This document shows, one piece after another, positions 34,242 through 42,986 of a stretch of 64,000 nucleotides of DNA (position 1 is the first letter of the stretch; every line of letters starts with the position of its first letter). The notes beneath the pieces are model-generated. The model was not told the DNA's origin and did no database searches. It was given only the letters and a program-made list of their open reading frames with translations. A program made the position numbers and the translations under genes. This DNA comes from Nocardia aurea (GTDB lineage Bacteria > Actinomycetota > Actinomycetes > Mycobacteriales > Mycobacteriaceae): positions 1 through 64,000 of the forward strand of contig NZ_QCYJ01000144.1 in NCBI RefSeq assembly GCF_003123685.1. The letters are read 5' to 3'.

Positions 34242-35303
34242 GTGACCGAAAAAACCTCATATGCCGTGTCGGACATCACGGATCGGGCGCAGTGGCAGCC
34301 CGACATTCTCGGTGCGGGTTACGAACAGCGGACCCTGGCCCTCGGTCCCGACCCGGACGGCGAGGGCGACGCGGTCGCGACGCTGGTGCGCTACACCCCC
34401 GGCACCGACGCGCCCGAGGCCACCGAGCCCACGGTGCTGTACGTGCACGGTTTCACCGACTACTTCTTCCAACGCCATCTGGCCGAGCATTTCGCCGAGC
34501 GCGGGCACCGGTTCTACGCGCTCGACCTACGCAAGTGCGGACGCTCCCTGCGCGAGGGACAGACCCCGCACTATGTGACCGATCTCGCGCTCTACGACGC
34601 CGAACTCGACGAGTCCGCGCGCATCATCGCCCAGGAGACCGACGCGCCGCTGCTGATCGTCGCGCATTCGACCGGTGGACTGATCACCGCGCTGTGGCTG
34701 GATCGGCTGAACCGGAAATCGGGAACCGTCGCGTCGGGAATCGTCGGCCTCGTGCTCAACAGCCCGTGGCTGGACCTGCAGGGCCCCGCCTACTACCGCA
34801 GCGTCGGCACCCCGATCATCAACGCGGTCGGCCGGGTCAGGGCGATGGTCGCGCTGCCCGGTTCCGAGATCAGGACCTACGGCGACAGCCTGCACCACAC
34901 GGTGTCGGGCGAATGGGATTACAACCTCGACTGGAAGCCGCTGTCCGGATTCCCGGTCCGGCTCGGCTGGCTGCGGGCGATCCGCGCCGGGCACGCGCAA
35001 TTGCACCGGGGCCTCGACGTCGGGGTGCCCTCACTGATCCTGCGGTCCCGGGTGACCAGATTCATGCGCGAGTACGGCCCGTCCGCCGACGTCGCCGATG
35101 TCGTGCTCGACGTGCGTCAGATCCAGCGCTGGGCGGGCTGCATCGGCGACCGCACCAATATCGTGCCCGTCGACGGGGCCCGCCACGACGTCTTCCTGTC
35201 CTCGGAGCGGCCACGCGCGCAGGCGTTCACCGAACTCGACAACTGGCTGAGCTGGCTGGCGGGATACCGCGCGGCGACCGATTCACCAGAGGCTGGTGCG
35301 TAG
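34242..35303 (+). CDS. Alpha/beta hydrolase (serine aminopeptidase S33 type)
   Basis: 353 residues from GTG 34242. A -10-like TAGATT at 34229-34234 places the transcript start at this GTG, so a leaderless mRNA is likely. VLYVHGFTDYFFQRHLAEHF begins the fold; the nucleophile elbow is VAHSTGGLI (about 140), with Asp and His in NIVPVDGARHDVFLS near the end. It resembles lysophospholipase/monoacylglycerol-lipase-like hydrolases. A homologous hydrolase gene (Rv2854) follows mqo in M. tuberculosis; mtr, next there, is missing here. Its 3' end overlaps the opposing gene by 21 nt. Confidence 0.8.
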   Translation: MTEKTSYAVSDITDRAQWQPDILGAGYEQRTLALGPDPDGEGDAVATLVRYTPGTDAPEATEPTVLYVHGFTDYFFQRHLAEHFAERGHRFYALDLRKCGRSLREGQTPHYVTDLALYDAELDESARIIAQETDAPLLIVAHSTGGLITALWLDRLNRKSGTVASGIVGLVLNSPWLDLQGPAYYRSVGTPIINAVGRVRAMVALPGSEIRTYGDSLHHTVSGEWDYNLDWKPLSGFPVRLGWLRAIRAGHAQLHRGLDVGVPSLILRSRVTRFMREYGPSADVADVVLDVRQIQRWAGCIGDRTNIVPVDGARHDVFLSSERPRAQAFTELDNWLSWLAGYRAATDSPEAGA

Positions 35304-35846
35304 CACGATCTCGGTCGCGAGTTCGTGGCCCGCGGCGTCGGCCACATCGTCGACGTCGACCTCGACGACGCGGAACTCCCCGTAGACGAAGCGCCCCGAC
35401 GCGTCGGCCACCGAACGCGGCAGGTTCTTGGTCACCAGCACCGTCACCGGAAGTTCCATCGGACGGCAGGCGGGGTCGGCGACGACCCCGTCCGCCCCGG
35501 GAGCGGCCGGATGGCCCCGATCCGCGACGATCAGGCTGACGAAACGACCGAAGGTCCCCGAGCAGATCTGCCAGGCCAGCGCGGCGCCCGCGCCGCGCGC
35601 GGCGACATTGGCGTAGGGCACGCCGAGTTCGTCGAGGATGGCGTGCACCGCGGGCGCGTCGAGCCCGTCGATGGACTCCACGACGATGGTGCGCAGGTCC
35701 GAATTGTGGAGTCGGGCACATACCTGGTCGTACACGTCCACGGGGTCACCCGCGTCGGGTAGCAGCAGCACGCTGTGCCGCGTATCCGGCCCGTCGACCC
35801 GCACGGTCCAGGCCCGGTCACCGACTGTGATCCGCCGAGAATTCAT
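35283..35846 (-). CDS. Small alpha/beta-hydrolase-fold protein
   Basis: 187 residues from ATG 35846; the frame extends to 35933. SVLLLPDAGDPVDVYDQVCARL looks like the first strand and oxyanion region. The segment VAARGAGAALAWQIC aligns with the nucleophile elbow but reads GAG where G-x-S-x-G is expected, so hydrolytic activity is doubtful. VTVLVTKNLPRSVADASGRF may hold the acid-strand region. Tail-to-tail overlap with the previous gene. Function unknown. Confidence 0.6.
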   Translation of the reverse strand: MNSRRITVGDRAWTVRVDGPDTRHSVLLLPDAGDPVDVYDQVCARLHNSDLRTIVVESIDGLDAPAVHAILDELGVPYANVAARGAGAALAWQICSGTFGRFVSLIVADRGHPAAPGADGVVADPACRPMELPVTVLVTKNLPRSVADASGRFVYGEFRVVEVDVDDVADAAGHELATEIVLRTSLW

Positions 35847-35951
35847 GCCGGTGTACGGTACACCGCTCGGCTGAACTCGCCCGCGTCGCCGCGTCGCCGG
35901 GGCCGGGTCGGGCCCGCAGTCATCGCCCGGCATCGCCGGGTGTCTCCTGCG

Positions 35952-36071
35952 TCACCGGTCCTCCCCGAGCACGTCGTGGATCCGCGCGCTGTCCACCGGG
36001 ACGGTGATCCGGCCCCCGCCCGCCATGGTCGCCGACACGACCGTCCTGCCCGTATCCGACGACCGATCCAT
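35952..36071 (-). CDS. Possible 39-residue ORF coupled to cobQ
   Basis: ATG 36071 lies 3 nt after the cobQ stop codon and opens a 39-codon frame ending IHDVLGEDR. It contains GGGRITVPVDSARIHDVL, which could be a short strand-helix unit. There is no separate ribosome-binding site; translation would be coupled to cobQ. No family is recognised, and chance is possible. Confidence 0.3.
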   Translation of the reverse strand: MDRSSDTGRTVVSATMAGGGRITVPVDSARIHDVLGEDR

Positions 36072-36074
36072 CGT

Positions 36075-37733
36075 TCACCCATCCGCCGCACGTACCGCCG
36101 AAGACTCCGTACTCGATATCGCCGCGTCCGGCGCGAGCGCGACAGCGTCCGGCGCGAGCGCGACAGCGGCGGGCCGATGCGGCTGCACCGGCGCGGGCAC
36201 GAGCAGCGCGGGGGCGAGTACGGGGAGATCGGCGGGAGCGCCGTCGCGGATCAGTTCCTCGATCCGGGTGATGTCGAGATGTTCCTCGAGGAGATCGGCC
36301 AGCAGGTCCAGTTGCGCTGAACGCACCGCCGCCACCGAGATATCCTCGGCGACGACGTAATCGAAGCGTCCGGCCCGATCGGCGACGATACGCAGCCAGG
36401 CACGGCGGAATTCGTCGGATTCGAGCAGGCCGTGCAGGTGGGTGCCCCACACCGCGCCGCGCACGCTGCCCTCCCCCCGACCGTCCACTTCCAGCCACGC
36501 CCGATCGCCGCTGTGGGTGACCCGACCGTGGTGGATCTCGTAGCCCGCCACCGCGATTCCCTCGGTCGCGGCGCCGCCCGCGCCCCGGCCGTCGACCGTG
36601 CGCAGCACCTTCACCGGATCGAATTCGATGTCGAGATCGAGCAGACCGAGCCCGTTGACCATCCCGGCCTCGGATTCGACGTCGTCGCTGATCTGTTTGC
36701 CCAGCATCTGATAGCCGCCGCAGATTCCGAGGATCGGGCGGCCGATCGCCGCGCGCTCGCGCAGCGCCTTCGCGATACCGCTGCGCCGCAACCACTCCAG
36801 ATCCGTGACGGTGGACTTGCTGCCCGGCAGTACCACCAGATCGGCGTCGGCCAGCCGGGACGGCTCGGTCACCCACCGCACCGCGACGCCCGGTTCGCAC
36901 GCCAGCGCCTCGACATCGGTGGAATTCGAGATGCGCGGCAACCGGACGGCGGCCACCGTCAGCCACTGCGCGCCGACGGGCGACCGCGGTCTGCCGACGG
37001 CAGTGTCGCCGACCGTGCCCAGCGAATCCTCGGCGTCGATCCACAGATCGTCGGCGAAGGGGATCACCCCGAGGGTCGGGCGGCCGGTCAGCTCGGTCAG
37101 TCGTTCCAGGCCGGGACGCAACAGTTCGACGTCACCGCGGAATTTGTTGATGACGAAGGCCGAGATGAGTTGTTGATCGGCGGGGTCGAGAACCGCCACG
37201 GTGCCGAACAGGTGCGCGAGCACACCGCCGCGGTCGATATCGCCGACGACGAGCACGGGTAGTCGGGATTCCTGCGCCAGACCCATATTCGCCAGGTCGG
37301 TGGCACGGAGATTGATCTCGGCGGGCGAGCCCGCGCCCTCGCAGATCACCACGTCGAATTCGGCGCGCAGCGAATCCAGTTCGGTGGCGACGATTCGGCG
37401 CAGACTCTGCCGGTGCTGGAAGTAGTCGCGCGCGCCCACGGTGCCGACGGCCTTGCCCCGCACCACCAGTTGCGAGCGCCGGTCACTGCCGGGTTTGAGC
37501 AGGACCGGGTTGAAGCGGACGCTCGGCTCCAGTCCGCAGGCCTGGGCCTGCAATGCCTGCGCTCGGCCGATCTCCCCGCCGTCGAGGGTGACGACGGAAT
37601 TGTTGGACATGTTCTGGGCCTTGAACGGGGCGACCTTGACGCCCCGACGGGCCAGCAGGCGGCACAGCCCGGCCACCACCACGCTCTTGCCCGCGTCGGA
37701 GGTGGTGCCCGCGACCAGTAACGCTCCCTTCAC
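36075..37733 (-). CDS. cobQ: Cobyric acid synthase
   Basis: 552 residues. ALLVAGTTSDAGKSVVVAGL (ATP site), FKAQNMSNNSVVTLDGGEIG, VICEGAGSPAEINLRATDLA and VGDIDRGGVLAHLFGTVAVL are classic CobQ blocks. The C-terminal glutamine amidotransferase has PILGICGGYQMLGKQI (nucleophile Cys, about 340) and THLHGLLESDEFRRAW. It amidates side chains b, d, e and g of adenosylcobyrinic diamide. The last 50 residues are an Ala-, Pro- and Val-rich tail containing a perfect 21-bp tandem duplication. It is downstream of map, about 100 nt apart. Confidence 0.94.
   Translation of the reverse strand: MKGALLVAGTTSDAGKSVVVAGLCRLLARRGVKVAPFKAQNMSNNSVVTLDGGEIGRAQALQAQACGLEPSVRFNPVLLKPGSDRRSQLVVRGKAVGTVGARDYFQHRQSLRRIVATELDSLRAEFDVVICEGAGSPAEINLRATDLANMGLAQESRLPVLVVGDIDRGGVLAHLFGTVAVLDPADQQLISAFVINKFRGDVELLRPGLERLTELTGRPTLGVIPFADDLWIDAEDSLGTVGDTAVGRPRSPVGAQWLTVAAVRLPRISNSTDVEALACEPGVAVRWVTEPSRLADADLVVLPGSKSTVTDLEWLRRSGIAKALRERAAIGRPILGICGGYQMLGKQISDDVESEAGMVNGLGLLDLDIEFDPVKVLRTVDGRGAGGAATEGIAVAGYEIHHGRVTHSGDRAWLEVDGRGEGSVRGAVWGTHLHGLLESDEFRRAWLRIVADRAGRFDYVVAEDISVAAVRSAQLDLLADLLEEHLDITRIEELIRDGAPADLPVLAPALLVPAPVQPHRPAAVALAPDAVALAPDAAISSTESSAVRAADG
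36124..36165 (-). repeat. Two perfect 21-bp tandem copies in the cobQ tail
   Basis: The unit GCGTCCGGCGCGAGCGCGAC plus A occurs twice head to tail (36124-36144, 36145-36165). It keeps the reading frame and duplicates the peptide VALAPDA near the C-terminus of CobQ, outside the conserved domain. Confidence 0.85.
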
Positions 37734-37836
37734 GACGTGACCGTCGCCGGGATATCACCGGACCGTGCGCGCGGCCGCCCCCGCGCGACCTCGCGACCAC
37801 CCGACGGCGTCGGCCCCGCACCGCACCGCCGAACCC

Positions 37837-38700
37837 TCACGGCAGCGTGAGGATCTCGGCGCCGGTGTCGGTGACCACGAGCGTGTGCTCGAACTGGGCG
37901 GTCCACTTGCGGTCCTTGGTGACCACGGTCCAGCCGTCGTCCCAGATCTCGTAGTCGATGCCGCCGAGGTTGATCATCGGCTCGATGGTGAAGGTCATGC
38001 CCGGTTCGATGACCGATTCGATCGCGGGCTGGTCGTAGTGCAGGATCACCAGGCCGCTGTGGAACGTCGGGCCGACGCCGTGACCGGTGAAATCGCGGAC
38101 GACGCCGTAGCCGAAGCGATTCGCGTAGGACTCGATCACCCGCCCGATGACGTTGAGCGCCCGCCCCGGCCGCACCGCCTTGATGGCGCGCGCGGTGGCC
38201 TCCTCGGTCCGCTCGACCAGCAGCCGGACCTCCTCGTCGACATCGCCGGCGAGGTAGGTCTTGTTCGTATCGCCGTGCACGCCGTCGATGTAGGCGGTGA
38301 CGTCGATATTGACGATGTCGCCGTCCTCGATCACCGTCGAGTCGGGGATGCCGTGGCAGATCACCTCGTTCAGTGACGTGCAGCACGACTTCGGGAAACC
38401 CTTGTAGCCGAGCGTGGAGGGGTAGGCCCCGTGATCGCACATGTACTCGTGCGCGATGCGGTCGAGTTCGTCGGTGGTGACGCCGGGCGCCACCGCCTTA
38501 CCCGCTTCCTCGAGCGCCCGCGCCGCGATCTTTCCCGCGAGCCGCATCTTCTCGATCGTCTCCGCGGTCTGCACCCAGGGCTCACGCCCCTCGTTCACGG
38601 TCTTCTTCCACGCGTACTCCGGACGCTCGATCGAGCGGGGCACCTCACGCGTGGGCGACTGCGTGCCGGGTACGAGGGGTTTGCGGGTCCGAACTGCCAT
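37837..38700 (-). CDS. map: Methionine aminopeptidase type I (MapB-like)
   Basis: 287 residues. About 40 N-terminal residues (Arg- and Pro-rich, ending SIERPEYAWKKTVNEG) form the extension seen in mycobacterial MapB. The pita-bread domain follows with metal ligands in GDIVNIDVTAYIDGVHGDTN (two Asp), GHGVGPTFH (His), TFTIEPM (Glu) and the final QFEHTLVV (Glu). EVICHGIP supplies the substrate-site His. It removes the initiator Met. Rv2861c is the equivalent at the edge of the same syntenic block. Confidence 0.94.
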   Translation of the reverse strand: MAVRTRKPLVPGTQSPTREVPRSIERPEYAWKKTVNEGREPWVQTAETIEKMRLAGKIAARALEEAGKAVAPGVTTDELDRIAHEYMCDHGAYPSTLGYKGFPKSCCTSLNEVICHGIPDSTVIEDGDIVNIDVTAYIDGVHGDTNKTYLAGDVDEEVRLLVERTEEATARAIKAVRPGRALNVIGRVIESYANRFGYGVVRDFTGHGVGPTFHSGLVILHYDQPAIESVIEPGMTFTIEPMINLGGIDYEIWDDGWTVVTKDRKWTAQFEHTLVVTDTGAEILTLP

Positions 38701-38765
38701 GGGACAAGACTATCCGGACCGGCCGATCACCACCCGGCGGTGCCGGGCGCCGCCGACGCCCGCCC

Positions 38766-39617
38766 TCATTCCACCTTCCGGTAGACGATCGTCGCCTCGG
38801 TGCCGACCCCGCCGTTCTCCCTGGTCGCCACGACCCGCACGACCGCGGACCGATTCGTGCGGTGTTCGACGCGCGCGGCGAAGGTGACGGAGGTGTCGAC
38901 CGGGCTGTGGCGCAGGTAGGTGATGTGCAGCGAGGTGGGCCGCAGCCGTTCCGACGCCGCGCCGACGGCCTCGGCGGCGGCCAGTTCCGACAGCCACACC
39001 GAGATACCCCCGTGGATCCCGCCGCCGGGGTTGCAGATCTCCCTGGTGATACGCACGCGCAGATCGGCCGCGTCGCGGCGCGATTCGAGGTCCATGTCGA
39101 GTACCCGGAGCGGATGGGGCGCCCGGTCGAGATCCGCGCGCGAGGCCGGAGCGCGGGCCGGGCCGATTCGTTCGCCCGGGAAGAAGTGCAGGCGCACCAT
39201 GCCGGTGGCGATCGCGGTGCCGTCCTCGGCGCGTATCACCCCGGCCCCGGCCCCGTATCCCTTCCCGACGTGCATCGTCGTGCCCTCGGCGGTCAACACG
39301 CCGCCCGCACTCGTGACCGGGTCGCAGAATTCGAGCAGCAGTTCGGTCGTGACGGCGCGCACGTGCGGCTGGGCCGCCACGAACACGCTGTGACCGAAGA
39401 CGATATCGGCGAGGACACCGAGCGATCCGTGCGCGTAGTTTCCGTCGAGTCCGTGCAGCCAGGGACCGATATCCATCACGGCGGTGGAGGTCGCCGCGTC
39501 GGCGGCGATGGTCTGCACCCGGAACAGATGGTCGGGGCGCACCGCGATCTCCGGTTTCGTCTCCTCGCTCGGGGCCGTCCCCTCGACCGAACCCTGCCCG
39601 CGCATATCGCTCGTCAC
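38766..39617 (-). CDS. Two-domain hotdog-fold thioesterase (PaaI-like)
   Basis: 283 residues. Two hotdog repeats are recognisable. The first has GNYAHGSLGVLADIVFGHSV (about 60-80), where hotdog enzymes place their catalytic residues; the second has NPGGGIHGGISVWLSELAAA (about 195-215). YLRHSPVDTSVTFAARVEH is a typical closing strand pair. It probably hydrolyses an acyl-CoA. MTSDMRG at 39617 is used as the start. It is 65 nt from map, convergent in neither direction, and likely an independent gene. Confidence 0.75.
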   Translation of the reverse strand: MTSDMRGQGSVEGTAPSEETKPEIAVRPDHLFRVQTIAADAATSTAVMDIGPWLHGLDGNYAHGSLGVLADIVFGHSVFVAAQPHVRAVTTELLLEFCDPVTSAGGVLTAEGTTMHVGKGYGAGAGVIRAEDGTAIATGMVRLHFFPGERIGPARAPASRADLDRAPHPLRVLDMDLESRRDAADLRVRITREICNPGGGIHGGISVWLSELAAAEAVGAASERLRPTSLHITYLRHSPVDTSVTFAARVEHRTNRSAVVRVVATRENGGVGTEATIVYRKVE

Positions 39618-39732
39618 CGACTGTCCTCCCGGCCGACATCCCGAAACCGTTCGTCTCGGAAACCATCTGTCTCGTAGCCATTGGACACCCTCGGTTTCCC
39701 GACCGTCGCGGCGGATCGGACCGAGCGCCCCG

Positions 39733-39828
39733 TTATCGCAGCGCTGCCACCGCCCGCAGCCGTGCCATCGCGGCGTCGTCCGGGTGGTATTCGACCCGGT
39801 AGCGCGGTGGGTAGACGTCGAGAACCGG
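39733..39828 (-). pseudogene. Possible gene remnant, 31 codons
   Basis: Between stops at 39829-39831 and 39733-39735, a minus-strand frame reads VLDVYPPRYRVEYHPDDAAM, then ARLRAVAALR. It looks protein-like (amphipathic, with coding-type third positions), but has no start codon before an internal ATG. It may be the 3' end of a lost gene. No family is recognised. Confidence 0.3.
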
Positions 39829-39895
39829 TCACTTGTTAACCTGCCGTTCGCCCGCGCGCTGCCCGCGCTCCGGTGTAACGGCCCACCATGGGTCC

Positions 39896-41023
39896 ATGCG
39901 ATCGGTCGTCATCGGAGGCGGACTCCTCGGTACCGCCCACGCGCTCGCCGCGGTGCGCCGAGGGCACGAGGTCGTGCACCTCGAGCGGGAGTCGAGTGCG
40001 CGGGGCGCCGCGGTGCGCGACAGCGGACTCGTGCGGGTGTCGGGATGCTCGTCCGCCGACCTGGGGGCGGCCCTGCTCGCCAGGCAGCTGTGGGAGGAGA
40101 TCGGCGGCAGGGTGCCCGGCATCGGGTTCCGGCCGACCGGCTCGCTCACCGTGATCCGCACCGACGCGGAACTCGCCGTCGCCGAGGCCGCGGCGGCGGA
40201 CGCCGACGCGCGATCACGCGGCCTGGAACTGCTGGAGCCCGAAGCAGTGCGGGCACTCACCCCCGCGCTGCGTGGCAAATTCATCGCCGGACTGCACTGT
40301 TCGACCGATTCGGTCATCGAACCGCGCCGCGCGCTGCCCGCGCTGCGCGCCTCTCTCACCGCGACCGGGCGCTACACCTTCCACTCCGGCGCCGAGGCCA
40401 GGTCGGTCACCGATACCGGTTCGGGTGCGCGGGTTCTCGACGATCACGGCCGGGTCTTCGACGCCGATCTGGTCCTGCACTGCCCCGGCGCGACCCACAC
40501 CGGCCTGACCCGCGAACTCGCCGGTGTCCTTCCGCTGCACCGGGTCCGCGCGCAGATGATGCAGACCGCACCGCTGGGCGAACCACTGAGCACCGCCGTC
40601 GCCGACGGTGACAGTTTCCGCTACCACCCCGGTTTCGCGGGCCCGGCCGTCGACGCGCTGATCGCCGAACAGTCCCAGACCGCCGTCGCCGCGCAACACA
40701 CGATGCAACTGCTCTGTGTCCAGCGCCTGCACGGCGGACTGACGATCGGCCGGACCCACGAATCCGCCGAACCCTTCCCCTTCGACGTGGACGAGGCACC
40801 CTACGACCACCTCACCCAGGTCACCGAGGAACTGCTCGGCCGCAAATTGCCCCGGGTGCTGCGGCGTTGGTCCTATGTCCGCAGCCACAGCGCCGACCCG
40901 TCGGCGCCCGTCACCCGGATCCGGGCCAGCGACCGCGTCTGGGTCGTCACCGGGGCCGGACATCTCGCGACGACATTCGGCCCTCTCCTCGGCGAGGACA
41001 CCGCCGACCTGCTCGGACTCTGA
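39896..41023 (+). CDS. FAD-dependent oxidoreductase (TIGR03364-like)
   Basis: 375 residues from ATG 39896. The dinucleotide motif VVIGGGLLGTAHALAAVRRG opens the protein, ALLARQLWEEIGGRVPGIGF and the C-terminal VWVVTGAGHLATTFGPLLGE follow the D-amino-acid-oxidase/glycine-oxidase superfamily. The first block and overall length fit the subgroup often encoded next to phosphonate-degradation HAD hydrolases, but no such partner is present here. It probably oxidises an amine; the substrate is unknown. Confidence 0.72.
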   Translation: MRSVVIGGGLLGTAHALAAVRRGHEVVHLERESSARGAAVRDSGLVRVSGCSSADLGAALLARQLWEEIGGRVPGIGFRPTGSLTVIRTDAELAVAEAAAADADARSRGLELLEPEAVRALTPALRGKFIAGLHCSTDSVIEPRRALPALRASLTATGRYTFHSGAEARSVTDTGSGARVLDDHGRVFDADLVLHCPGATHTGLTRELAGVLPLHRVRAQMMQTAPLGEPLSTAVADGDSFRYHPGFAGPAVDALIAEQSQTAVAAQHTMQLLCVQRLHGGLTIGRTHESAEPFPFDVDEAPYDHLTQVTEELLGRKLPRVLRRWSYVRSHSADPSAPVTRIRASDRVWVVTGAGHLATTFGPLLGEDTADLLGL

Positions 41024-41085
41024 GCCCTGCCCGCGCCGAGGCGCCGTTCCCGGTCGAGCGGAACGACGGCCACCGAGCGGACAGG

Positions 41086-41679
41086 TCACACACCGTTCAG
41101 CGGGGTGTCCCGTACCCAGACCATGCCGTTACCGGAGTCGGCGGGCGCGAGCCGTTCCCGGGGCGCGACCCGGTCCAGGCGGTAGCCGAGCCTGCGCGGA
41201 ACCGCCGCGCTACGGGTATTGGCGGCGTCGCAGTGGATTTCGACGTGCCCGATATCGGGCAGTGCCAGCGCGATATCGGTCAGTGCGGCGGCGGATCTGG
41301 TGATCAGCCCGCGGCCGGTGTGCGCGGAGTGGCACCAGTAGCCGATTTCCAGCGCTTTCGGGCCCAGGTGGTCGCCCAGGCCGATCGCGCCGAGCAGACC
41401 GCCCTCGGAATCGAAGATGCCGTAGGCGCATTCCCCGGTCGGGTCCGGCCAGCCCGCCGTGGCCTTGGCGAGGAATTCGCGTTGCCGGTCGCGCGACGGG
41501 GCTTGCGCCATCCACGGCATCCAGGCGTGCAACTGATCGAACGACGCCGTGAGCGCTTCGAACTGGGCCTCGAAGTCGGTGCTCTCCCATCGCCGCAGCA
41601 ACAGGTCGCCGAGTTCGATGCGCCGGGGCGGGGTGACTCCCCGCGCCAGCGCCCGCTGCGGTGGCGTCGGCTGTTCCAT
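41086..41679 (-). CDS. RimJ/RimL-type GNAT acetyltransferase
   Basis: 197 residues. LLLRRWESTDFEAQFEALTA at the N-terminus, LEIGYWCHSAHTGRGLITRS (acetyl-CoA motif A, about 110-130) and EIHCDAANTRSAAVPRRLGY (about 145-165) match the RimJ/RimL family, which acetylates N-termini or small amines. The specific target is unknown. It converges with the FAD oxidoreductase. Confidence 0.82.
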   Translation of the reverse strand: MEQPTPPQRALARGVTPPRRIELGDLLLRRWESTDFEAQFEALTASFDQLHAWMPWMAQAPSRDRQREFLAKATAGWPDPTGECAYGIFDSEGGLLGAIGLGDHLGPKALEIGYWCHSAHTGRGLITRSAAALTDIALALPDIGHVEIHCDAANTRSAAVPRRLGYRLDRVAPRERLAPADSGNGMVWVRDTPLNGV

Positions 41680-41762
41680 GTATCGATCGTCGTCGGCGCG
41701 CCGAGGGGCCGCAAGGCGATTCGGACGGGTGGAGTGTCGCCCGATCCACCGCCCGAGCGGCC

Positions 41763-42365
41763 TCAGCCCGCGAGCGCGGCTTCCTCGCGTCGGGCGCGGC
41801 GTTCGCGCCTGCGTCGGCGGAAGCGGCGAATCCTGCTCGCCGCCAACAGGACCAGCAGTGCGCCGATGAGCAACAGGGTTCCGGCGATGCTCGCGGCGAG
41901 GACCGGATGGAAGACGGCGAGGGTGATGATCGCCGCGACACCGAAATCCTCGGCGGTGCTGACGACGATATTGCTCGCCGGTTCCGGCGAGGTGTTGATC
42001 GCCATCCGTAGCCCGGCTTTGACGAGATGACTGACCAGCGCCGAGGTCCCGCCGACCGCCGCCGCGGCCAATTGCGGCAGCGACCCGTCCGGTCCCGCGA
42101 TCAGCGCGGCCACGACCGCGCCGGAGGCGGGGCGCACCACGGTGTGGAAGGAATCCCAGAACGAATCGAGATACGGGATCTTGTCCGCCACCGCCTCGAT
42201 CAGGAACAGCACGGCCGCCGCGATCAGGACATCGGCACGTTGCAAACCGACTGGTACGTCATCGGATAACCCGGTCAGACCGTAGAGCCCGAATAGCAGG
42301 ACTACCGCGTAGGCATTGATTCCACTGGCCCAGCCCGCGGTGAAGATCAAAGGAAGCAGCGACAC
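41763..42365 (-). CDS. DUF4126 membrane protein
   Basis: 200 residues from GTG 42365, where the family's LLPLIFTAGWASGINAYAVV opening begins; the frame continues to 42428. About five hydrophobic segments and VADKIPYLDSFWDSFHTVVR followed by GAVVAAL and AVGGTSALVSHLVKAGLR, characteristic of DUF4126. The C-terminus is a very basic Arg-rich tail, probably cytoplasmic. Function unknown. Confidence 0.8.
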   Translation of the reverse strand: MSLLPLIFTAGWASGINAYAVVLLFGLYGLTGLSDDVPVGLQRADVLIAAAVLFLIEAVADKIPYLDSFWDSFHTVVRPASGAVVAALIAGPDGSLPQLAAAAVGGTSALVSHLVKAGLRMAINTSPEPASNIVVSTAEDFGVAAIITLAVFHPVLAASIAGTLLLIGALLVLLAASRIRRFRRRRRERRARREEAALAG

Positions 42366-42542
42366 CCCGTCGATCGTAATCAGGTCCCGGCGAATGAGCA
42401 CAAAGCGAGACCGCTGCCACACGATCATCGTGGCAGCGGTCCATGCGGAGAAATCGTTGTCGCGGAATCGAATACAGTTTCATAACAACACGATAAAAAT
42501 TCGATTCACGACATCCGACCGATTCCGGGTCGCTTCCCGGCG

Positions 42543-42986
42543 TTACTTCTCGGGCAGTCGACGACGACCACCGGCGACGTCGGTGACCAGATCCGTGTAA
42601 CCGTCGACGAGTTCGGCCAAGTGATACCAATGCTTGTGCGTGCTGTCGCTGCGCGGACCGTCGACATCGATAGCCTGGTTGGCATCGACCCAGCTACGTG
42701 CCATCCGATCGACGACGGACCCGAGGCTTTCGGTATGCAATGACGCACCCTGGCGATGCTGCGGGACCTCCTGCGAGATCCAGTCGTTGATATCGTCGAC
42801 GAGCTCTACTCGCCGACAGTCGATTTCGGCGACAAGAAAGGCATCGCGTATCTGGGCGCGACGGGCATGCAGTTCGGCGAGGGCGTGGGCGGATCGCAAC
42901 AGTTCGCGATCCAGGAAACGCCGCCCCTGGAATGCGCACAGTATTTGCGGAGCGGTCGGCAGTACCCCTACAGTCGGCGCGCTCAT
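42543..42986 (-). CDS. DUF4254 domain protein
   Basis: 147 residues from ATG 42986; the frame extends to 43064. LLRSAHALAELHARRAQIRD and EIDCRRVELVDDINDWISQE then SLGSVVDRMARSWVDANQA match the helical DUF4254 family of actinobacteria. Function unknown. The coding region has noticeably lower GC in places than its neighbours. Confidence 0.7.
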   Translation of the reverse strand: MSAPTVGVLPTAPQILCAFQGRRFLDRELLRSAHALAELHARRAQIRDAFLVAEIDCRRVELVDDINDWISQEVPQHRQGASLHTESLGSVVDRMARSWVDANQAIDVDGPRSDSTHKHWYHLAELVDGYTDLVTDVAGGRRRLPEK

